This document shows, piece by piece, positions 11,070 to 22,291 of a DNA stretch of 64,000 nucleotides. Each line of letters begins with the position of its first letter. Within the stretch, counting starts at the first letter, position 1. The notes beneath the pieces are model-generated. The model saw only the letters and a list, made by a program, of their open reading frames with translations. It was not told where the DNA came from and did no database searches. Both the position numbers and the translations under genes were made by a program. Origin of the DNA: Hevea brasiliensis. Its lineage: Eukaryota > Streptophyta > Magnoliopsida > Malpighiales > Euphorbiaceae. The stretch lies in contig NC_079495.1 of the NCBI RefSeq assembly GCF_030052815.1, positions 116,662,194-116,726,193 on the forward strand, in the 5' to 3' direction.

Positions 11070-12470
11070 GTCCCTAGCCAAAATTCACATTTTGAAAATT
11101 TGGCATATAGCTGGTGCTCCCTCAAGGTCTGCAACACCATCCTCAAGTGCCACACGTGCTCTTCCTCGGTCCGAGAGTATACTAGAATGTCATCTATGAA
11201 TACGATGACAAAACGGTCCAAAAATGGCTTGAACACCCTGTTCATCAAGTCCATGAAGGCTGCTGGTGCATTAGTGAGTCCAAAAGACATCACCAAGAAC
11301 TCATAATGACCATATCTTGTCCTGAAAGCCGTTTTGGACACGTCCTCATCCCTGATTCTCAACTGATGGTAGCCTGATCGCAGGTCTATCTTGGAAAAGA
11401 ATCTAGCTCCTTGGAGCTGATCAAACAGATCATCGATCCGAGGAAGTGGATACTTGTTCTTCACAGTCACCTTGTTCAGCTGTCTATAGTCAATGCACAA
11501 CCTCAATGACCCATCCTTCTTTCTAACAAATAGAACAGGAGCACCCCAGGGTGAAGTGCTCGGACGTATGAAACCCTTGTCCAAAAGCTCCTGTAGTTGC
11601 TCCTTCAGCTCTTTCAATTCTGCTGGTGCCATCCTGTAAGGTGGCATCAATATGGGGTTTGTACCCGGCACAACATCAATACAAAACTCTATTTCCCTTC
11701 CTGGTGGCAACCCTGGAAGCTCCTCTGGGAAGACATCCATAAATTCTCTGACAACAGGAACATTTTCCATGCTGACACCTTCTACAGATGTATCTCTCAC
11801 CAATGCCAAATACCCTTGGCATCCACACCTCAACATTTTTTTAGCACTAATTGCTGACACCAAATTATATGGAGCCACGCTCCTGTCACCATCAAAGCTA
11901 AACTCTTCCACACCAGGTTTGTGAAAATATACCTTTTTGTTCCTGCAGTCTAAGGTGGCATAGTGGGTTGACAACCAATCCATCCCCAGGATTACATCAA
12001 AATCCATTACTGGTAGAGGAACCAAGTCTGCTGGGAGGATCTTTCCATCCACTATCACTGGACTACCCGGAAAAACCATATCCACATCTATGTTGTCACT
12101 AAGTGGGGTAGCTACTGACAAAGGGCACTCTAAAGTTGTAGGGTTTCTACCCAACCTCATGGCAAACACAGGGGAGACAAATGAGTGCGTAGCACCCGGA
12201 TCTATCAAAACACGAGCCTCATAAGAACCGAGAAGAATACGCCACAAGCGCATTGGAAGCTCGAGCATCTGGTGGGTCGGTGAAAACCCGAGCTTGACCC
12301 CTACCGAGTGGCGTAACCACGATCGGCTTCTACCTCGATCCGCCTCCAAATCCACGTCCCCCTTGTCCTCGGCCTGTGCCACCGATTGCCTACCATGTTG
12401 GAAGTACCGATACAATGGCGAGGAACATTTGCAGAACCTCGTGACCCCATCGTGGCTCATTGAACACGGC
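11070..12470 (-). pseudogene. G1 aspartic protease and reverse transcriptase
   Basis: A continuous 471-codon frame. The protease lies at about residues 90-190 ([16 protein letters not shown], then [20 protein letters not shown]). The RT lies from about 250: [82 protein letters not shown] with the first Asp, [10 protein letters not shown] and [12 protein letters not shown] with the Asp pair. The module is intact up to CEFWL, then a roughly 19-bp deletion near 11079 breaks the frame before [12 protein letters not shown]. The protease and RT cores therefore look complete but are not joined to RNase H. Confidence 0.9.
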
Positions 12471-13400
12471 ATTCCCTAGCAAAGTGACCTGGTTGGCCAC
12501 ACTGAAGCATACTCTGAACCCGTCAAACAAGGTCTGAATGTCCTCTTCCACACTTGTGCACAAGGTGCCAAGAGGATCTGAACTGAGCTGTACCAGGCTG
12601 AGCTGTACCATGCTTTGGATCCCACTGCAGTGCGAACCCTCGGGATTTGTGTCTAAAACCACTCTTCTTATTCCTCGCTTCTTCCTCTGTAAGTAGTTTG
12701 GCCACCACTATCCGTAGTACCCATGTGGGAACATCGAAGAACCCTCCGCTCTGTTTTTCTTTGCTCTCTGCTTTGTCATCCACGCATAGCTAATCTCAAT
12801 CATGCAGCTCGATCAACCACTACATCAAAAGACTGATCAGACATCATGGCCAGGTTCGCATACCTCCTGTCAAGCCCCTTTAGGAATCTTTTCACCTTCA
12901 TAGTCTCTGTAGATACTGCTGTAGGGGCATATCTATTCAATTCCAGAAGTGCAGAGCATATTCATCTACAGACCTACCATTCTGTCTTAAGGCCTCAAAG
13001 GTCCACTGCTTCTGATCTCTGAAGCTTTCTGGCACAAACCGATTGATAAAAAGTTCCACAAACTGAGCCCATGTCAAGCCCTCCATCCGGGGTAACACGT
13101 AGTCATTCATCCATTGTCTAAGCATAGGCACCATGACATGCTGCACACACTCTATCAGTCTTCTATCGATCCAATCACATTTCTGCTGTCTGCGAGAATC
13201 TAAAAACCGATATGCATCGTCGACACATCATAAGTTCCGTGCACCAACTTCTTGAAATTTATGATCTGCTTTGTAAGATTCCTCTCTTGGTGCGGTGGGC
13301 TGTTCTTTGTGGAGGGTGGACCATATCTTGCGCCATCATGTCGATGGTTCTCTGCGAACCCGGCTAGAGTAGCCGCCATGGGGTCCATGGGACCTGTGCT
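12390..13400 (-). pseudogene. G1 gag, frameshifted
   Basis: Gag would form the particle that packages the RNA. Pieces in different minus frames are 13388-13200 (MDPMAATLAGFAEN, ending FKKLVHGTYD), 13146-12937 (WMNDYVLPRMEGLTWAQFVE, then FRDQKQWTFEALRQNGRSVD) and 12783-12390 around the zinc knuckle. The CCHC knuckle ([14 protein letters not shown]) is recognisable at about 12511-12470 but lacks one base between its first two cysteines, which shifts the frame. No complete gag can be read. Confidence 0.75.
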
Positions 13401-13764
13401 ATAAAGGACCGATCTCAGATCGGGGTGGCTGCTCCTCTACTTGAGCAGCTCTAGGCCTCCTACCCGCCTCCTGGGGCGGCGCCTCATCTGTCGACACACC
13501 TCGTCGGGCACATCTGGTTCTGGTGCAGTGGCAGCTCTCCTGCTTCTACGCATTTTCCTGAAATTCAGCAGCATTAGCCCACAAAAATTCAAAACTGCTC
13601 ATTACACAGCTCTATAGACTCATATTTATACATAACATATGGAGCAGAAACTAGAAGCAAAGATGACAATGCAAGACGAATATGGACCCTATTTTTCCGC
13701 ATGTGACTCCTAGTAGACTCTTCCCAACACTTAGACAATTTTTCCCTAAGAATCTGGAGCCTAA

Positions 13765-13776
13765 GCTCTGATACCA
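13765..13776 (-). other. G1 primer-binding site (initiator tRNA-Met)
   Basis: Minus strand TGGTATCAGAGC, 4 nt inside the 5' LTR; it is complementary to the 3' end of initiator tRNA-Met, the usual plant LTR-retrotransposon primer. It fixes the element's orientation. Confidence 0.95.
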
Positions 13777-13780
13777 CATT

Positions 13781-16376
13781 TGTCACGACCCAACCTATGG
13801 GCCGGACCGGCACTAGGACCTGGGCCAGCCTAAAGCCCCCGAGGCCCGTAGTAAGCCTAACTGTTCATTTACCCAATTCTAAGGCCCATTGGGCCCAAAT
13901 TCAAGAAAACAAACGGACAGAGTCCGGCCATAAAATGGACTTTCCAACGGGGAGTTTTCGACTCACCCGACCTGTAAACACAATAAACAATCCATTGGGG
14001 AGCTCAGCTCACCCTCCACATACTCATCAACATAATAATAAATGGGAGCTCAGCTCCCTCATCCAATCCATCAAAACAGACTTAAAATATTAAGTTTACA
14101 GGTCCAACATGAATATAATATTACAGACCAAATTCAAATAATTACTGCTAACACATGCGGAAATTCTAGGAGTAATTAAAATTACACAAATATTAATAAA
14201 CAACCTGCGAAGTAGAAAAGCAGGTTAACCCAGAACAAAATATCCTCCTGTGGCCTGTAAAAATTTTTGAACAGGAGTGAGCGTTCGACTCAGAGAGTAA
14301 AATATCAATTTTAACCATAATCTCTATAACTATCTAAAACTAATGCACCCTGTAGAGTGAAATGCAACATCCACATCATTTTCACATCATAACATCAAAA
14401 AGGTAATTTGGAGCACTCACGCACCCTGTAGCATCAATCATATCATATTGGGAGCTGATCCCCTATACAGCTCTCTTAAATCCAACCTGGTGCCAGCGAA
14501 GAACTCAAGCCGGACTTTCGCTTAATAAACCAAATCGAGGGTCCCAGCGAAGAACTCAAGCCGTGACTACCCCTCGAAGGATCGGGTCCCAGCAAAGAAC
14601 TCAAGCCGTGACTACCCGTCCTGTCCATAGTCCACACCATGTCACACGCACACCAACGCATGCACACTGCTCCAAATTACCACAACAACATCATGGCACT
14701 TTAACATTTATCAATGCATCATAAATCGTGCATAGAGTTTAACTACATAAATATATGCATATAAGTGATGCATGGGCATGCTGAACATATAATAATATCG
14801 AAATTACAATTAAAATTAATATTTTACTCACAGACTTGACGACAATCACTTTGTGGCGGTGGCGGAGGAAGAAGGTCATGACTCACCGACAATCATATTA
14901 CATTTATTTAATACAATCGACTCAATACAAACAAAGAAAAGACCAATTACGCCCTAAGTCGTAGAAAATCCGGCAGAGTCTCCCCTATACCTAGGACCTA
15001 CCCAACCTGCAAAAGGGTTCAAAATACACTTCTATACTCACAATCCATACATCCACAACTCAATCATATCACACAGCCCCTCCTGTGCCCATCAAATCAG
15101 TCATCCATCACAATACGCAAAATTTCAATTTAGTCCTTATTATTGATCATTTTTACAAAAACTGGCCAAACAAGCTCTAAAAATTATAAAACTTTGCCCC
15201 GCGGTCCTTAGCAATATTACTAAGCTATTGCAAAAAGAATCGTAATTTTCTAAGCTACCACGAATATTTTATGGATTTTTAATCCTATTTAAGCACTAGA
15301 AAATTACGTAAAAATAAGGTTCGGGTTTACCTTTGCCGATTCCGACTTCGGGAACGCGCTCGGAACGTCTGACAATGGGGGGCTAGCCAAAACCTCGGTC
15401 CAATTCGGAGACTTTTCGAACGGTCCGTGCTCGTAGGAATTTCTGAACCGGCCAATCGTCGAATTTCCGCGAATCGAGGATACCTACACGAAGCCCATAA
15501 CACGGGAGTTAGTACATAAATTTTTCAGAATTTTCTAAGCTCATTTAATGCTCGAAAATACACTGCGAAGTTCCGTGGGACCTACCGAAAAACGGTGTCT
15601 GAAAAATTCGAAATTTATGTCGTTGCGAAGCTCTCGACGAATGGAGCGTGCTGGTAGCCTCGGTTTTCTAGTGGAATTCACGGTTTTCGAGAAATCTAGC
15701 CCAAAAGTCGAAATGGGCTAAAATCTTCCCGAGCAAAAATCGGACAAACCGCTCGATAGATTTCGGCGTTCTTGGTGTATATGGAAAGCTCTCGCCGAGT
15801 AGATGATTTTAGACACAAGACCCGGTCCAATCGGTGGCCGGATCGGTCGGATTTGGCCGGGGAAGCTGAAGCGCGCAGGGCCGTTGTAGCGCGTTCCGAT
15901 CGTTTAGGCGTGGCCGTGGTCTTTGGCTGTGCCGATCTGTTGACTGGTGGCCGTGGTGGTGGGAGGAGAGAGAAAGCGAGAGAAAAAGGGAGAGGGCCAT
16001 CGCAAGGAGGGAGGAGAAAAAGAGAAGAAGACCGGTCCGATTCGACCGGTCCGATCCGGTCCGGTTCGATTCAGCCGGTTCGATTCGAAATACAAAATTT
16101 TGAATTTTTACTCTGCCTCGGGACCGAAAACGAGGTCCAAAAATTTCGAAAAAATTCCAAAAAACTCAGAAAAATACGTAGACTCCAAATATATTTTTAG
16201 TTTTGCCACGTGGTCTTTAAATTAATTTTTAAAAATCATCAAAGTTTATATTTTCGGAAAATCGAACCCGATTTTTAAAATCCGAAAAAATCTCAAAAAA
16301 ATTCCTAAAATTTAAATAAAATTAAAGTATCAAAAATACTCATAAATAATAAAATTTAAAATCTTGGGGTGTTACA
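13781..16376 (-). repeat. G1 5' LTR (2596 bp)
   Basis: Right LTR copy, promoter-bearing for the minus-strand element. It carries the same three-copy 'cagcgaagaactcaagcc' array at about 14490-14630. Compared with 6349-8902 it is longer by a scatter of micro-indels, many next to CGG/CCG words (for example around 15345-15450). Confidence 0.95.
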
Positions 16377-16878
16377 TCAATATTGCTATTTGTATATTTC
16401 TATTTGTTTCATATAATAGTAAAAATGAATAGAGAGAAATAACAAAATAGTTAAATGTAAGTATAATTAAGAAATTTAAATTTATATAAATTTAAAATTA
16501 ATTTAAATAATAAAAAATATAATTATACACCCTACGATTACACACATATATAATAATTCATAATATATTATTAGATTTAAATTTTATATTTAAAAATTAA
16601 TATGTAATTATGTTTTAATTAATTATTGGCCTCTTTTGTGTTTATAATTTTTATACTCAATTATAAAGTTATCTTATATAAATATAATTCCATTTAAATT
16701 GGATTTATCAATATATAATTTTATTATATATAAGTTTTTTCTAGATATATAAAATTTGTCGTGTACTTTTTGGTTTATTAGTATATAAATTTGTTCCCTA
16801 ATTGTAATGCCCTAAAAATTTAAAGAAAATAAATAATTTATTAATTATATTATTTTAAGATTTATTTTATTATTTAAA
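16377..16878. other. AT-rich spacer with a probable LTR fragment
   Basis: No gene. At about 16804 'tgtaatgccctaaaaatttaaag' resembles the start of a gypsy-type LTR, and the similar-looking AT-rich sequence after 18132 may be its continuation, so the Cassandra element may have landed in an older LTR scrap. Weak. Confidence 0.35.
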
Positions 16879-17207
16879 TGTAACATCCTGTACGGAAAGG
16901 GAAGGTTTCGGCTGGAGTTGTCCTTTGGGAGGGTAAGGCTCGCTGGTGCCGTTGTCCAAATGGGGAGCAAGAATGAACCGAATCATCCATTGAAATGGGG
17001 GAAACTAATCACTAGAGGCGCCTTTTGGTGGAATGGCCTAGAGAGTTAGAAGAACTCTAGGGTTAAGTGTGCTTGCTTGAGAGAATTTATAGGATGGGTG
17101 ATCTCCTAGGAAGTTCTCCATTCCATCTATGGGACAAAACCATGAGGCTCAGGATGGGGTAGGCTAAAGTGGACAATTCCTCTAGTGGTTCAAGCAAGGG
17201 CGTTACA
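16879..17207 (+). repeat. Cassandra 5' LTR (329 bp)
   Basis: TGTAACATCC..GGGCGTTACA. It is followed after 2 nt by the primer-binding site. About 80-85% identical by eye to the second LTR. Confidence 0.88.
17051..17118 (+). promoter_or_regulatory. 5S rRNA-derived Pol III promoter sequence in Cassandra LTR 1
   Basis: Runs from 'agaactctag' to 'aagttctc'. It aligns without gaps to plant 5S rRNA from the AGAACTCC motif to AAGTCCTC. It contains the A-box-like GGTTAAGTGTGCTTG, GAGAG and the C-box-like AGGATGGGTGA. In Cassandra this region is known to carry the 5S internal promoter elements; whether this copy is transcribed is not visible. Confidence 0.85.
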
Positions 17208-17209
17208 GA

Positions 17210-17222
17210 TGGTATCAGAGCC
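17210..17222 (+). other. Cassandra primer-binding site
   Basis: TGGTATCAGAGCC, complementary to the initiator tRNA-Met 3' end, starting 2 nt after the first LTR. Confidence 0.9.
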
Positions 17223-17279
17223 GGACCCTCTCTAGTAGATGTGTGGTTTGAGGACAAACCAGGCTGAAGCTGGTGGGCT

Positions 17280-18132
17280 TATAACATCTAGTGCGGAAAG
17301 GGAAGGTCTCGGCTGAAGTGGTCTTCTGGGAGGGCAAGGCTCGCTGGTGTCCTTATCCAAATGGAGGGCAAGAATAAACCGAGTCATTCATTGAAATGGG
17401 GAAAACTAATCACTAGATGCGTCTTTTGGTGGAATGGCCTAGAGAGTTGGAAGAACTCCGGGGTTAAGTGTGCTCGCTTGAGAGAAATCTTAAGATAGGT
17501 AACCTTCTAAAAAGTTCTCTATTTCACCTATGGGATAAAACCGTGATGCTCAGGATGGGGTGGGCCAAAGTGGACAATTTCTCTAGTGGTTGGAGCTAGG
17601 GGTGTGCAGTTTTCGGTTTAAACCGAAAAACCGAACCGAACCGATTAATTCGGTTCAATCGATTCGGTTTTAAAATTTAATCGATTCGGTTTGGTTTATA
17701 ATTTTGATAATTTCGGATTAATCGGTTCGGTTCGGTTATTTTCATAAAAAAATCAAAAAAACCGAACCGAACCGAAATTATTAATATATATAGAAAATAA
17801 AAAAATCGAACCAAATTGAATCGAACCGAATCGAACTGAACCAAAGTCAAAGAAAACCGAACCGAACCTTAAGATTTTTTAGTTTTGATTTCTAATTTTT
17901 TTTTGTTTTTATGTTTTTATTATTTAGATTTAATGTTAAAAATATGAAATTTTATAAATTTCGGTTTGATCGGTTTAAAACCGAACCGAACCGATATTTA
18001 TCGGTTCGATTCGGTTCGATTTTCTCTTATCAATCGGTTCGGTTTTTAAAATTTTTTATTTTCGATTTTGTCGGTTCGGTTCGGAACCGAACCGACCGTT
18101 TGCACACCCCTAGTTGGAGCAAGGGCATTACA
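17280..18132 (+). repeat. Cassandra 3' LTR, split by a 516-bp hAT MITE
   Basis: LTR sequence occupies 17280-17596 and 18121-18132. Its 5S-like region is 17452-17519 and is more diverged than in LTR 1 (for example ATAGGTAACC in place of the C-box AGGATGGGTGA), so its promoter is probably weaker or dead. Confidence 0.85.
17597..18112. mobile_element. hAT-type MITE (516 bp), 8-bp target duplication
   Basis: Terminal inverted repeats TAGGGGTGTGCA..TGCACACCCCTA are perfect over 12 bp. They are flanked by exact 8-bp repeats gttggagc (17589-17596 and 18113-18120), the hAT signature. The interior is packed with inverted CGGTT/AACCG words, so a single strand could fold into a long hairpin. No transposase frame is present, so it is non-autonomous. 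Confidence 0.93.
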
Positions 18133-18400
18133 CTTTATTTATAGCATTTTTATAGAAAAATTTTTAATTTAGGGGAGTATCAAGTTTCCACTAAGTTTTC
18201 CAAAATTGCCACATTATTTGAAGAGGAAATAGGTCATGGATCAACTTAAAAATTCTGTTGAATCTATGTTTTGACTTGACAAGCTATATAATATGTTGAT
18301 TTCACCATGAACTCGCTGTGTCGATCAAAATGCCAAACAAGGTGATCAGGTCCGTTAACTAATCAAATAGGTATGGCTAAAATATTTTTAATTTCTTCCT
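18133..18400. other. Spacer, nothing recognised
   Basis: AT-rich sequence between the Cassandra element and the LINE remnant; no gene or repeat boundary that I can support. Confidence 0.4.
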
Positions 18401-20620
18401 CCTTAAATACCTGTTGAAGGGCTCTTACATCCCATTTCTTTTGATTTTGGTCTATTAATTGAGAGACCCATTAATTGAGAGACCTAGTTAATGGTAGGAT
18501 TTGCATTCATTTTGACTATTAGTGCATTTGGAAAGGAGAGTGGAACCCAAACATCTGTCTTACAAAGAATAGACTCTCCATTGTTGGGATGCCATCTTAT
18601 GCCTTTTTCTATAACTTTCTTACCCTATAGTAAACTTTGCCACTCCCATGAAGTATTATTTCCACCATTAGCTTGCAAGAAAGAAGAATAGGGGAAATAC
18701 TTCCCTTTAAGCAGTCTACTAAGGAGAGATGGGTAATGATTTTCTATCCTTGCTTAGCCAATAAAACCATGTTGAAGGTCTCTAAGTCTTGGAAACCCAT
18801 AACTCCCTGCCTTTTCCCTTCACAAAGTTTATCCCAAGAAATCTAGTGTTGGTGTGTCTCATCCTTCTTTTGTCCCCACCCAAAATTTGACACCAATCTG
18901 TTGATAGTTTTGTAGACTGTAGAAGGAAGTTTAAAACATGCCATGGCATACACTATTATGGCCATTGCTACTGCTTTGATGAGTGCTTCCTTATCCCTTG
19001 GGATAACAAATGCTCTTTCTACCCCATTGTTTTGCATTGAATTTTATCAGTAATTGCTACAAAGATTTGGCTCTTAGATTTTAAGATTAAAGCTGATAAG
19101 CCTAAAAGTTTGTCTTGACCTCCCATATTATGTATATGGAAAGTATGTATAATTAAATCTTTTTTTGAGTATTCTTGATGAATAAGAGAGTGATTTGCTA
19201 TAATTAACTGTCAAGCCACTAGCCTCAACATACAGGTGCAAAATATTATTGATTTTCCTTGCTTCCTATATGTTAGCTTTCGAAAAGAGGATGGCATCAT
19301 CAGTAAAAAGAAGGTTTGTCACTGCAAGGTCTCTCTTAGAGATTGTCAAACCATGAATATCTAAAAAGGAAATCATATGTGATAAACCCTTAGCACAAAG
19401 GAGAAACAAATAGGGAGATAATAAATCTCCTTGTCTCAGACCTCTAGATGGTTGGAAGTAGCCCATTCTATTTCCACTAATTCTTATCAAGTACGAGACA
19501 GTTGAAATGCACTCCATAATCCAATGGAGCCACTGACAATGAAACCCAAAGTATCTCATCATATGCTTAAGATATTCCCGTTCTACACATTCGTAAGCTT
19601 TGCTGATATCTAGTTTGAGAGAAAATCCATAATTCTTGCCTTTTGATTGAGTTTTCAAGCTGTGCATTAACTCATGGCTAATCAAAATATTGTTAGAAAT
19701 GAGCCTTCCTTTTGTAAAAACACTTTGCTCCCCGCTAATGATTGAATCCATAAAGGGCTGTAGTCTTTTAGAGAGAATTTTAGATATAATTTTATAAAAA
19801 AACATTACGTAAGCCAATAGGACGTAAGTCTTTCATGGTTTGTACTTTCTTGGTCTTTAGAATCAATTTGATGATGGTGTGATTGAAATTTCTTAGTACA
19901 TATCCTCCATTAAAGAAGCTTTGAATAGTAGTAGAGACCTCATCACCAATTATGCCCCAATATCATTGGAAGAATAGACTTGTCAAATCATCCTCAGCAG
20001 AGGCTCTCAAAGGATGTATGGAGAAAGCAACTTGACAAATCTCATCCCACGTTATCGGGCAAATTAATTGTTCATTCATCATGGAATTGATCCTAAGCAG
20101 CAACTCGGTGATAACTTAAGTGAACTAAGTAGGATTCTTTGAAGCATAAATATCTTTAAAGTATTTAATAGCAATCTCTGAAATTTCTGCAAGAGATCTC
20201 TTCCAATTGCTAGAGTTGTCTTGAATAGCTAAGATACACCTTCGGATTGTCTTAGCATGGAAGTATGCAGTGTTCTTATCTCCCATTTTAAGCCAATCTT
20301 GGCATACTTTTTGTGCCCAATACATTTGTTCCAATTTTATTTCTCTAGTCAAATCTTTCTCTAAAGCCTTTATGGTTTCTACATCCCACATCACAGCATT
20401 GTTCTTAGCCTCATTTAACTAATGCTATAAATCAAGAATTTACCTCTTAGAGTTCCTATACGTTTGCTTATTCCAATCCATCATTGCATGCCTGCATCTT
20501 TTTAGCTTTGAAAATATAGTGAATATGGAAGGAAAAAATGTAATGCTTTGACAAGAGTCTACAATTATACCATCCATTTGAAAATGTTTCACACACTTGA
20601 CATCATAATAGAACTACTTC
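18400..20620 (-). mobile_element. Plant L1-type LINE remnant (ORF2 fragment)
   Basis: Minus-strand protein pieces follow the order of plant L1 ORF2. The linker before RT is at 20394-20125 (DVETIKALEKDLTREIKLEQ, then DWLKMGDKNTAYFHAK). RT is at 19817-19266 (QSVFTKGRLISNNILISHEL, LKLDISKAYECVE, GLRQGDLLSPYLFLL and LLFTDDAILF, where the usual FADD reads FTDD). The C-terminal region is at 19037-18843 (ALIKAVAMAIIVYAMACFKLP, NRLVSNFGWGQKKDE). A zinc-finger-like tail continues to about 18500 in shifted frames. Stops and frameshifts separate the pieces. The endonuclease end is missing to the right and no poly-A tail or target duplication is visible, so both ends are truncated. Confidence 0.85.
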
Positions 20621-21850
20621 TTTGCCCTTGGAATAACTAAATTTATACAAAATAAGAGTCCATGAACCTTGTTTTGAATGAAAGGAGTCGAGACAATGGA
20701 GAGTTAGATGACATGAATCTTTATAGCTAAATGGGTTTTTTCATCTCTTTTTAGATTAAATTTCATTTAGCATCTTTGAACTTAGCGGTTTATAATAAGG
20801 TGATAATTGAATTTCAATTTGTAAAAGGAACTCATTGAACTTTAATTTGGTACACGTAAAAATATCTTGCACCTGCTATTGAGAGTTTTCTAATTTATAT
20901 CGATAACAAGGCACTTGTTAGAAAAAAAATGCTAAATGTCCACTGATTTAATATTTGCAAAGAAAAATATTTTCTCCTCTCTCTCATTTCTCTCTTTTCT
21001 CATCATTATTTTGTCACTTTCTCTCTATCTCTCCCATCTCCTTTATTCACTCTATCTTTACTCTTACTCGCACACTCTATCCTCTATTTCTGTCCTATCT
21101 CTCCTCTTTCTTACTCACTTTTTCGCTACTATTTTTCCCATTAAGTCAATCTCTCCTCTTAAAATAACAAAAAGAAAATTCTCAAACCCATTAAAATGGA
21201 CAAACAAAAATTTCAATTCATAAATAAATTTCTCAAAAGTTTTTATAATAAATTTTTAGAATCGAAATAACAACAAAATAAACAAAATTTTGAAAACAAA
21301 TTACATAGCATCACCATCATTCATTAATTTATGCTAGACTCTTCCTAACATTTTATCAATTCCACTAGTTTTTTCCCCCATAAAATCAACACATTGAAAG
21401 TCAACAACCATGAGCCAAACTTGGGAGGTGAGACTCTCTTTGCAAATCAAAATGGCCAAGAACCTAACAAGTAAAGCCACATCATGAGGCTTGCTGTCTT
21501 AGTCCCTTTAAGCTCTTTTGCTAGTATTTTGGTCATTGTCTCCATTTTTGCTATTGAAGTTGTGCATGTTGCTATCATTGACTTCAATGCACCTACTAAT
21601 GAGATTGATGTTAATGTGATTCTTCCACCTCCACCATTTTTATTTTTAGACAATTTGCTCCCCCTCTTTGCATTATAGGAATGTTATATTAGAATACAAC
21701 ATGTCATTGCTACCATTTGCATGGGAAGAAAAGAATACTCTGAAATTTAAATCAAAATCATCCACAGAAGTGTTTATTTTTAATTTGTTGAGATTTTATT
21801 GGCTATTGTTTTGCTTTTAATCGATATTATTGTGTTTATTGAGGGTTAGG
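20621..21850. other. Intergenic spacer with CT-rich stretch
   Basis: About 20968-21130 is strongly pyrimidine-rich (repeated 'ctctct', 'tttctc'), giving low-complexity open frames that are not genes. A 68-codon minus frame at 21653-21447 (begins MSKNKNGGGGRITLTSISLVG) sits in slightly more gene-like sequence and may be a scrap of a transposon-derived protein; I do not recognise it. Confidence 0.4.
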
Positions 21851-22240
21851 GAGTAGCAAAACTAATAAATTGAATCAAACAAAAATTTTTTAGTTTGATT
21901 TGATTCGATTTCCTTTTTACTTCATTTGGTTTAGTTTAGATAATTTTTTTTACATAATTATTCAATTATTTTAGTTCAATTTGGTTTGAAATTAAATTGA
22001 TTGATCACACCTTAGTTATCTATGTGATGGGTTTTGAAGAGGAATGAGTAGCAAAACTAATAAATTGAATCAAACAAAAATTTTTTAGTTTGATTTGATT
22101 CGATTTCCCTTTTACTTCATTTGGTTCAGTTTAGATAATTTTTTTATATAATTACTCAATTATTTTAGTTCAATTTGATTTGAAATTAAATCAATTGATC
22201 ACACCTTAGTTATCTGTATGATGGGTATTGAAGAGGAATG
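21851..22240. repeat. Tandem duplication, 195-bp unit, two copies
   Basis: Copy 1 at 21851-22045 and copy 2 at 22046-22240 both begin 'gagtagcaaaactaataaat' and end with 'gatggg..ttgaagaggaatg'. They differ at only about ten positions, so the duplication is fairly recent. The unit includes decayed 'ttcggttt'-like words (tttggttcagtttag). Confidence 0.9.
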
Positions 22241-22291
22241 GATAGAGAGGTCACTTGGTTAATAGGTTGTGACCAAGCTTCACTTTTCCTT

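Larger units (their letters stand above)
6349..16376 (-). mobile_element. G1: full-length Ty3/gypsy chromovirus (Tekay/Del-like), non-functional
   Basis: The element is flanked by exact 5-bp target duplications tcaat (6344-6348 and 16377-16381). It has two LTRs (6349-8902 and 13781-16376) with TGTAACACCCC..GGGTCGTGACA ends when read on the minus strand. A primer-binding site for initiator Met tRNA lies inside the right LTR and a purine tract inside the left one, so transcription runs right to left. The internal 4.9 kb holds gag, protease, reverse transcriptase, RNase H and integrase in chromoviral order, ending in a chromodomain-like tail. Each module carries damage (see entries), so it could move only with proteins supplied in trans. 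The long LTRs, the [21 protein letters not shown] lead-in and the IVDxQVRxLRSKxIPMVKVLW tail point to the Tekay/Del lineage. Confidence 0.95.
16879..18132 (+). mobile_element. Cassandra-type TRIM retrotransposon, interrupted by a hAT MITE
   Basis: Two direct repeats of 329 bp each (16879-17207; 17280-18132 after removing the 524-bp insertion with its target duplication) flank only 72 bp. The internal part opens with TGGTATCAGAGCC (17210-17222), the initiator tRNA-Met primer site. Both repeats contain about 68 bp that align without gaps to the second half of plant 5S rRNA. Tiny size, no coding capacity, Met primer site and 5S-derived sequence in the LTR together define Cassandra. The first LTR begins TG and ends CA; the second begins TA (one mutated base). 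I see no convincing 5-bp target duplication. Confidence 0.88.

Noticed and set aside
17051..17118. Genuine 5S rRNA gene
   Set aside because: Only about 68 of 120 nt align, and the same block lies in both direct repeats of a retroelement; it is LTR sequence derived from 5S.
20936..21223. Plus-strand Ser/Leu-rich membrane-like protein
   Set aside because: Produced by a CT-rich low-complexity stretch; read in two frames with similar hydrophobic output.
21447..21653. Host or transposase gene
   Set aside because: 68 codons, no start context or domain; kept only as a possible scrap.
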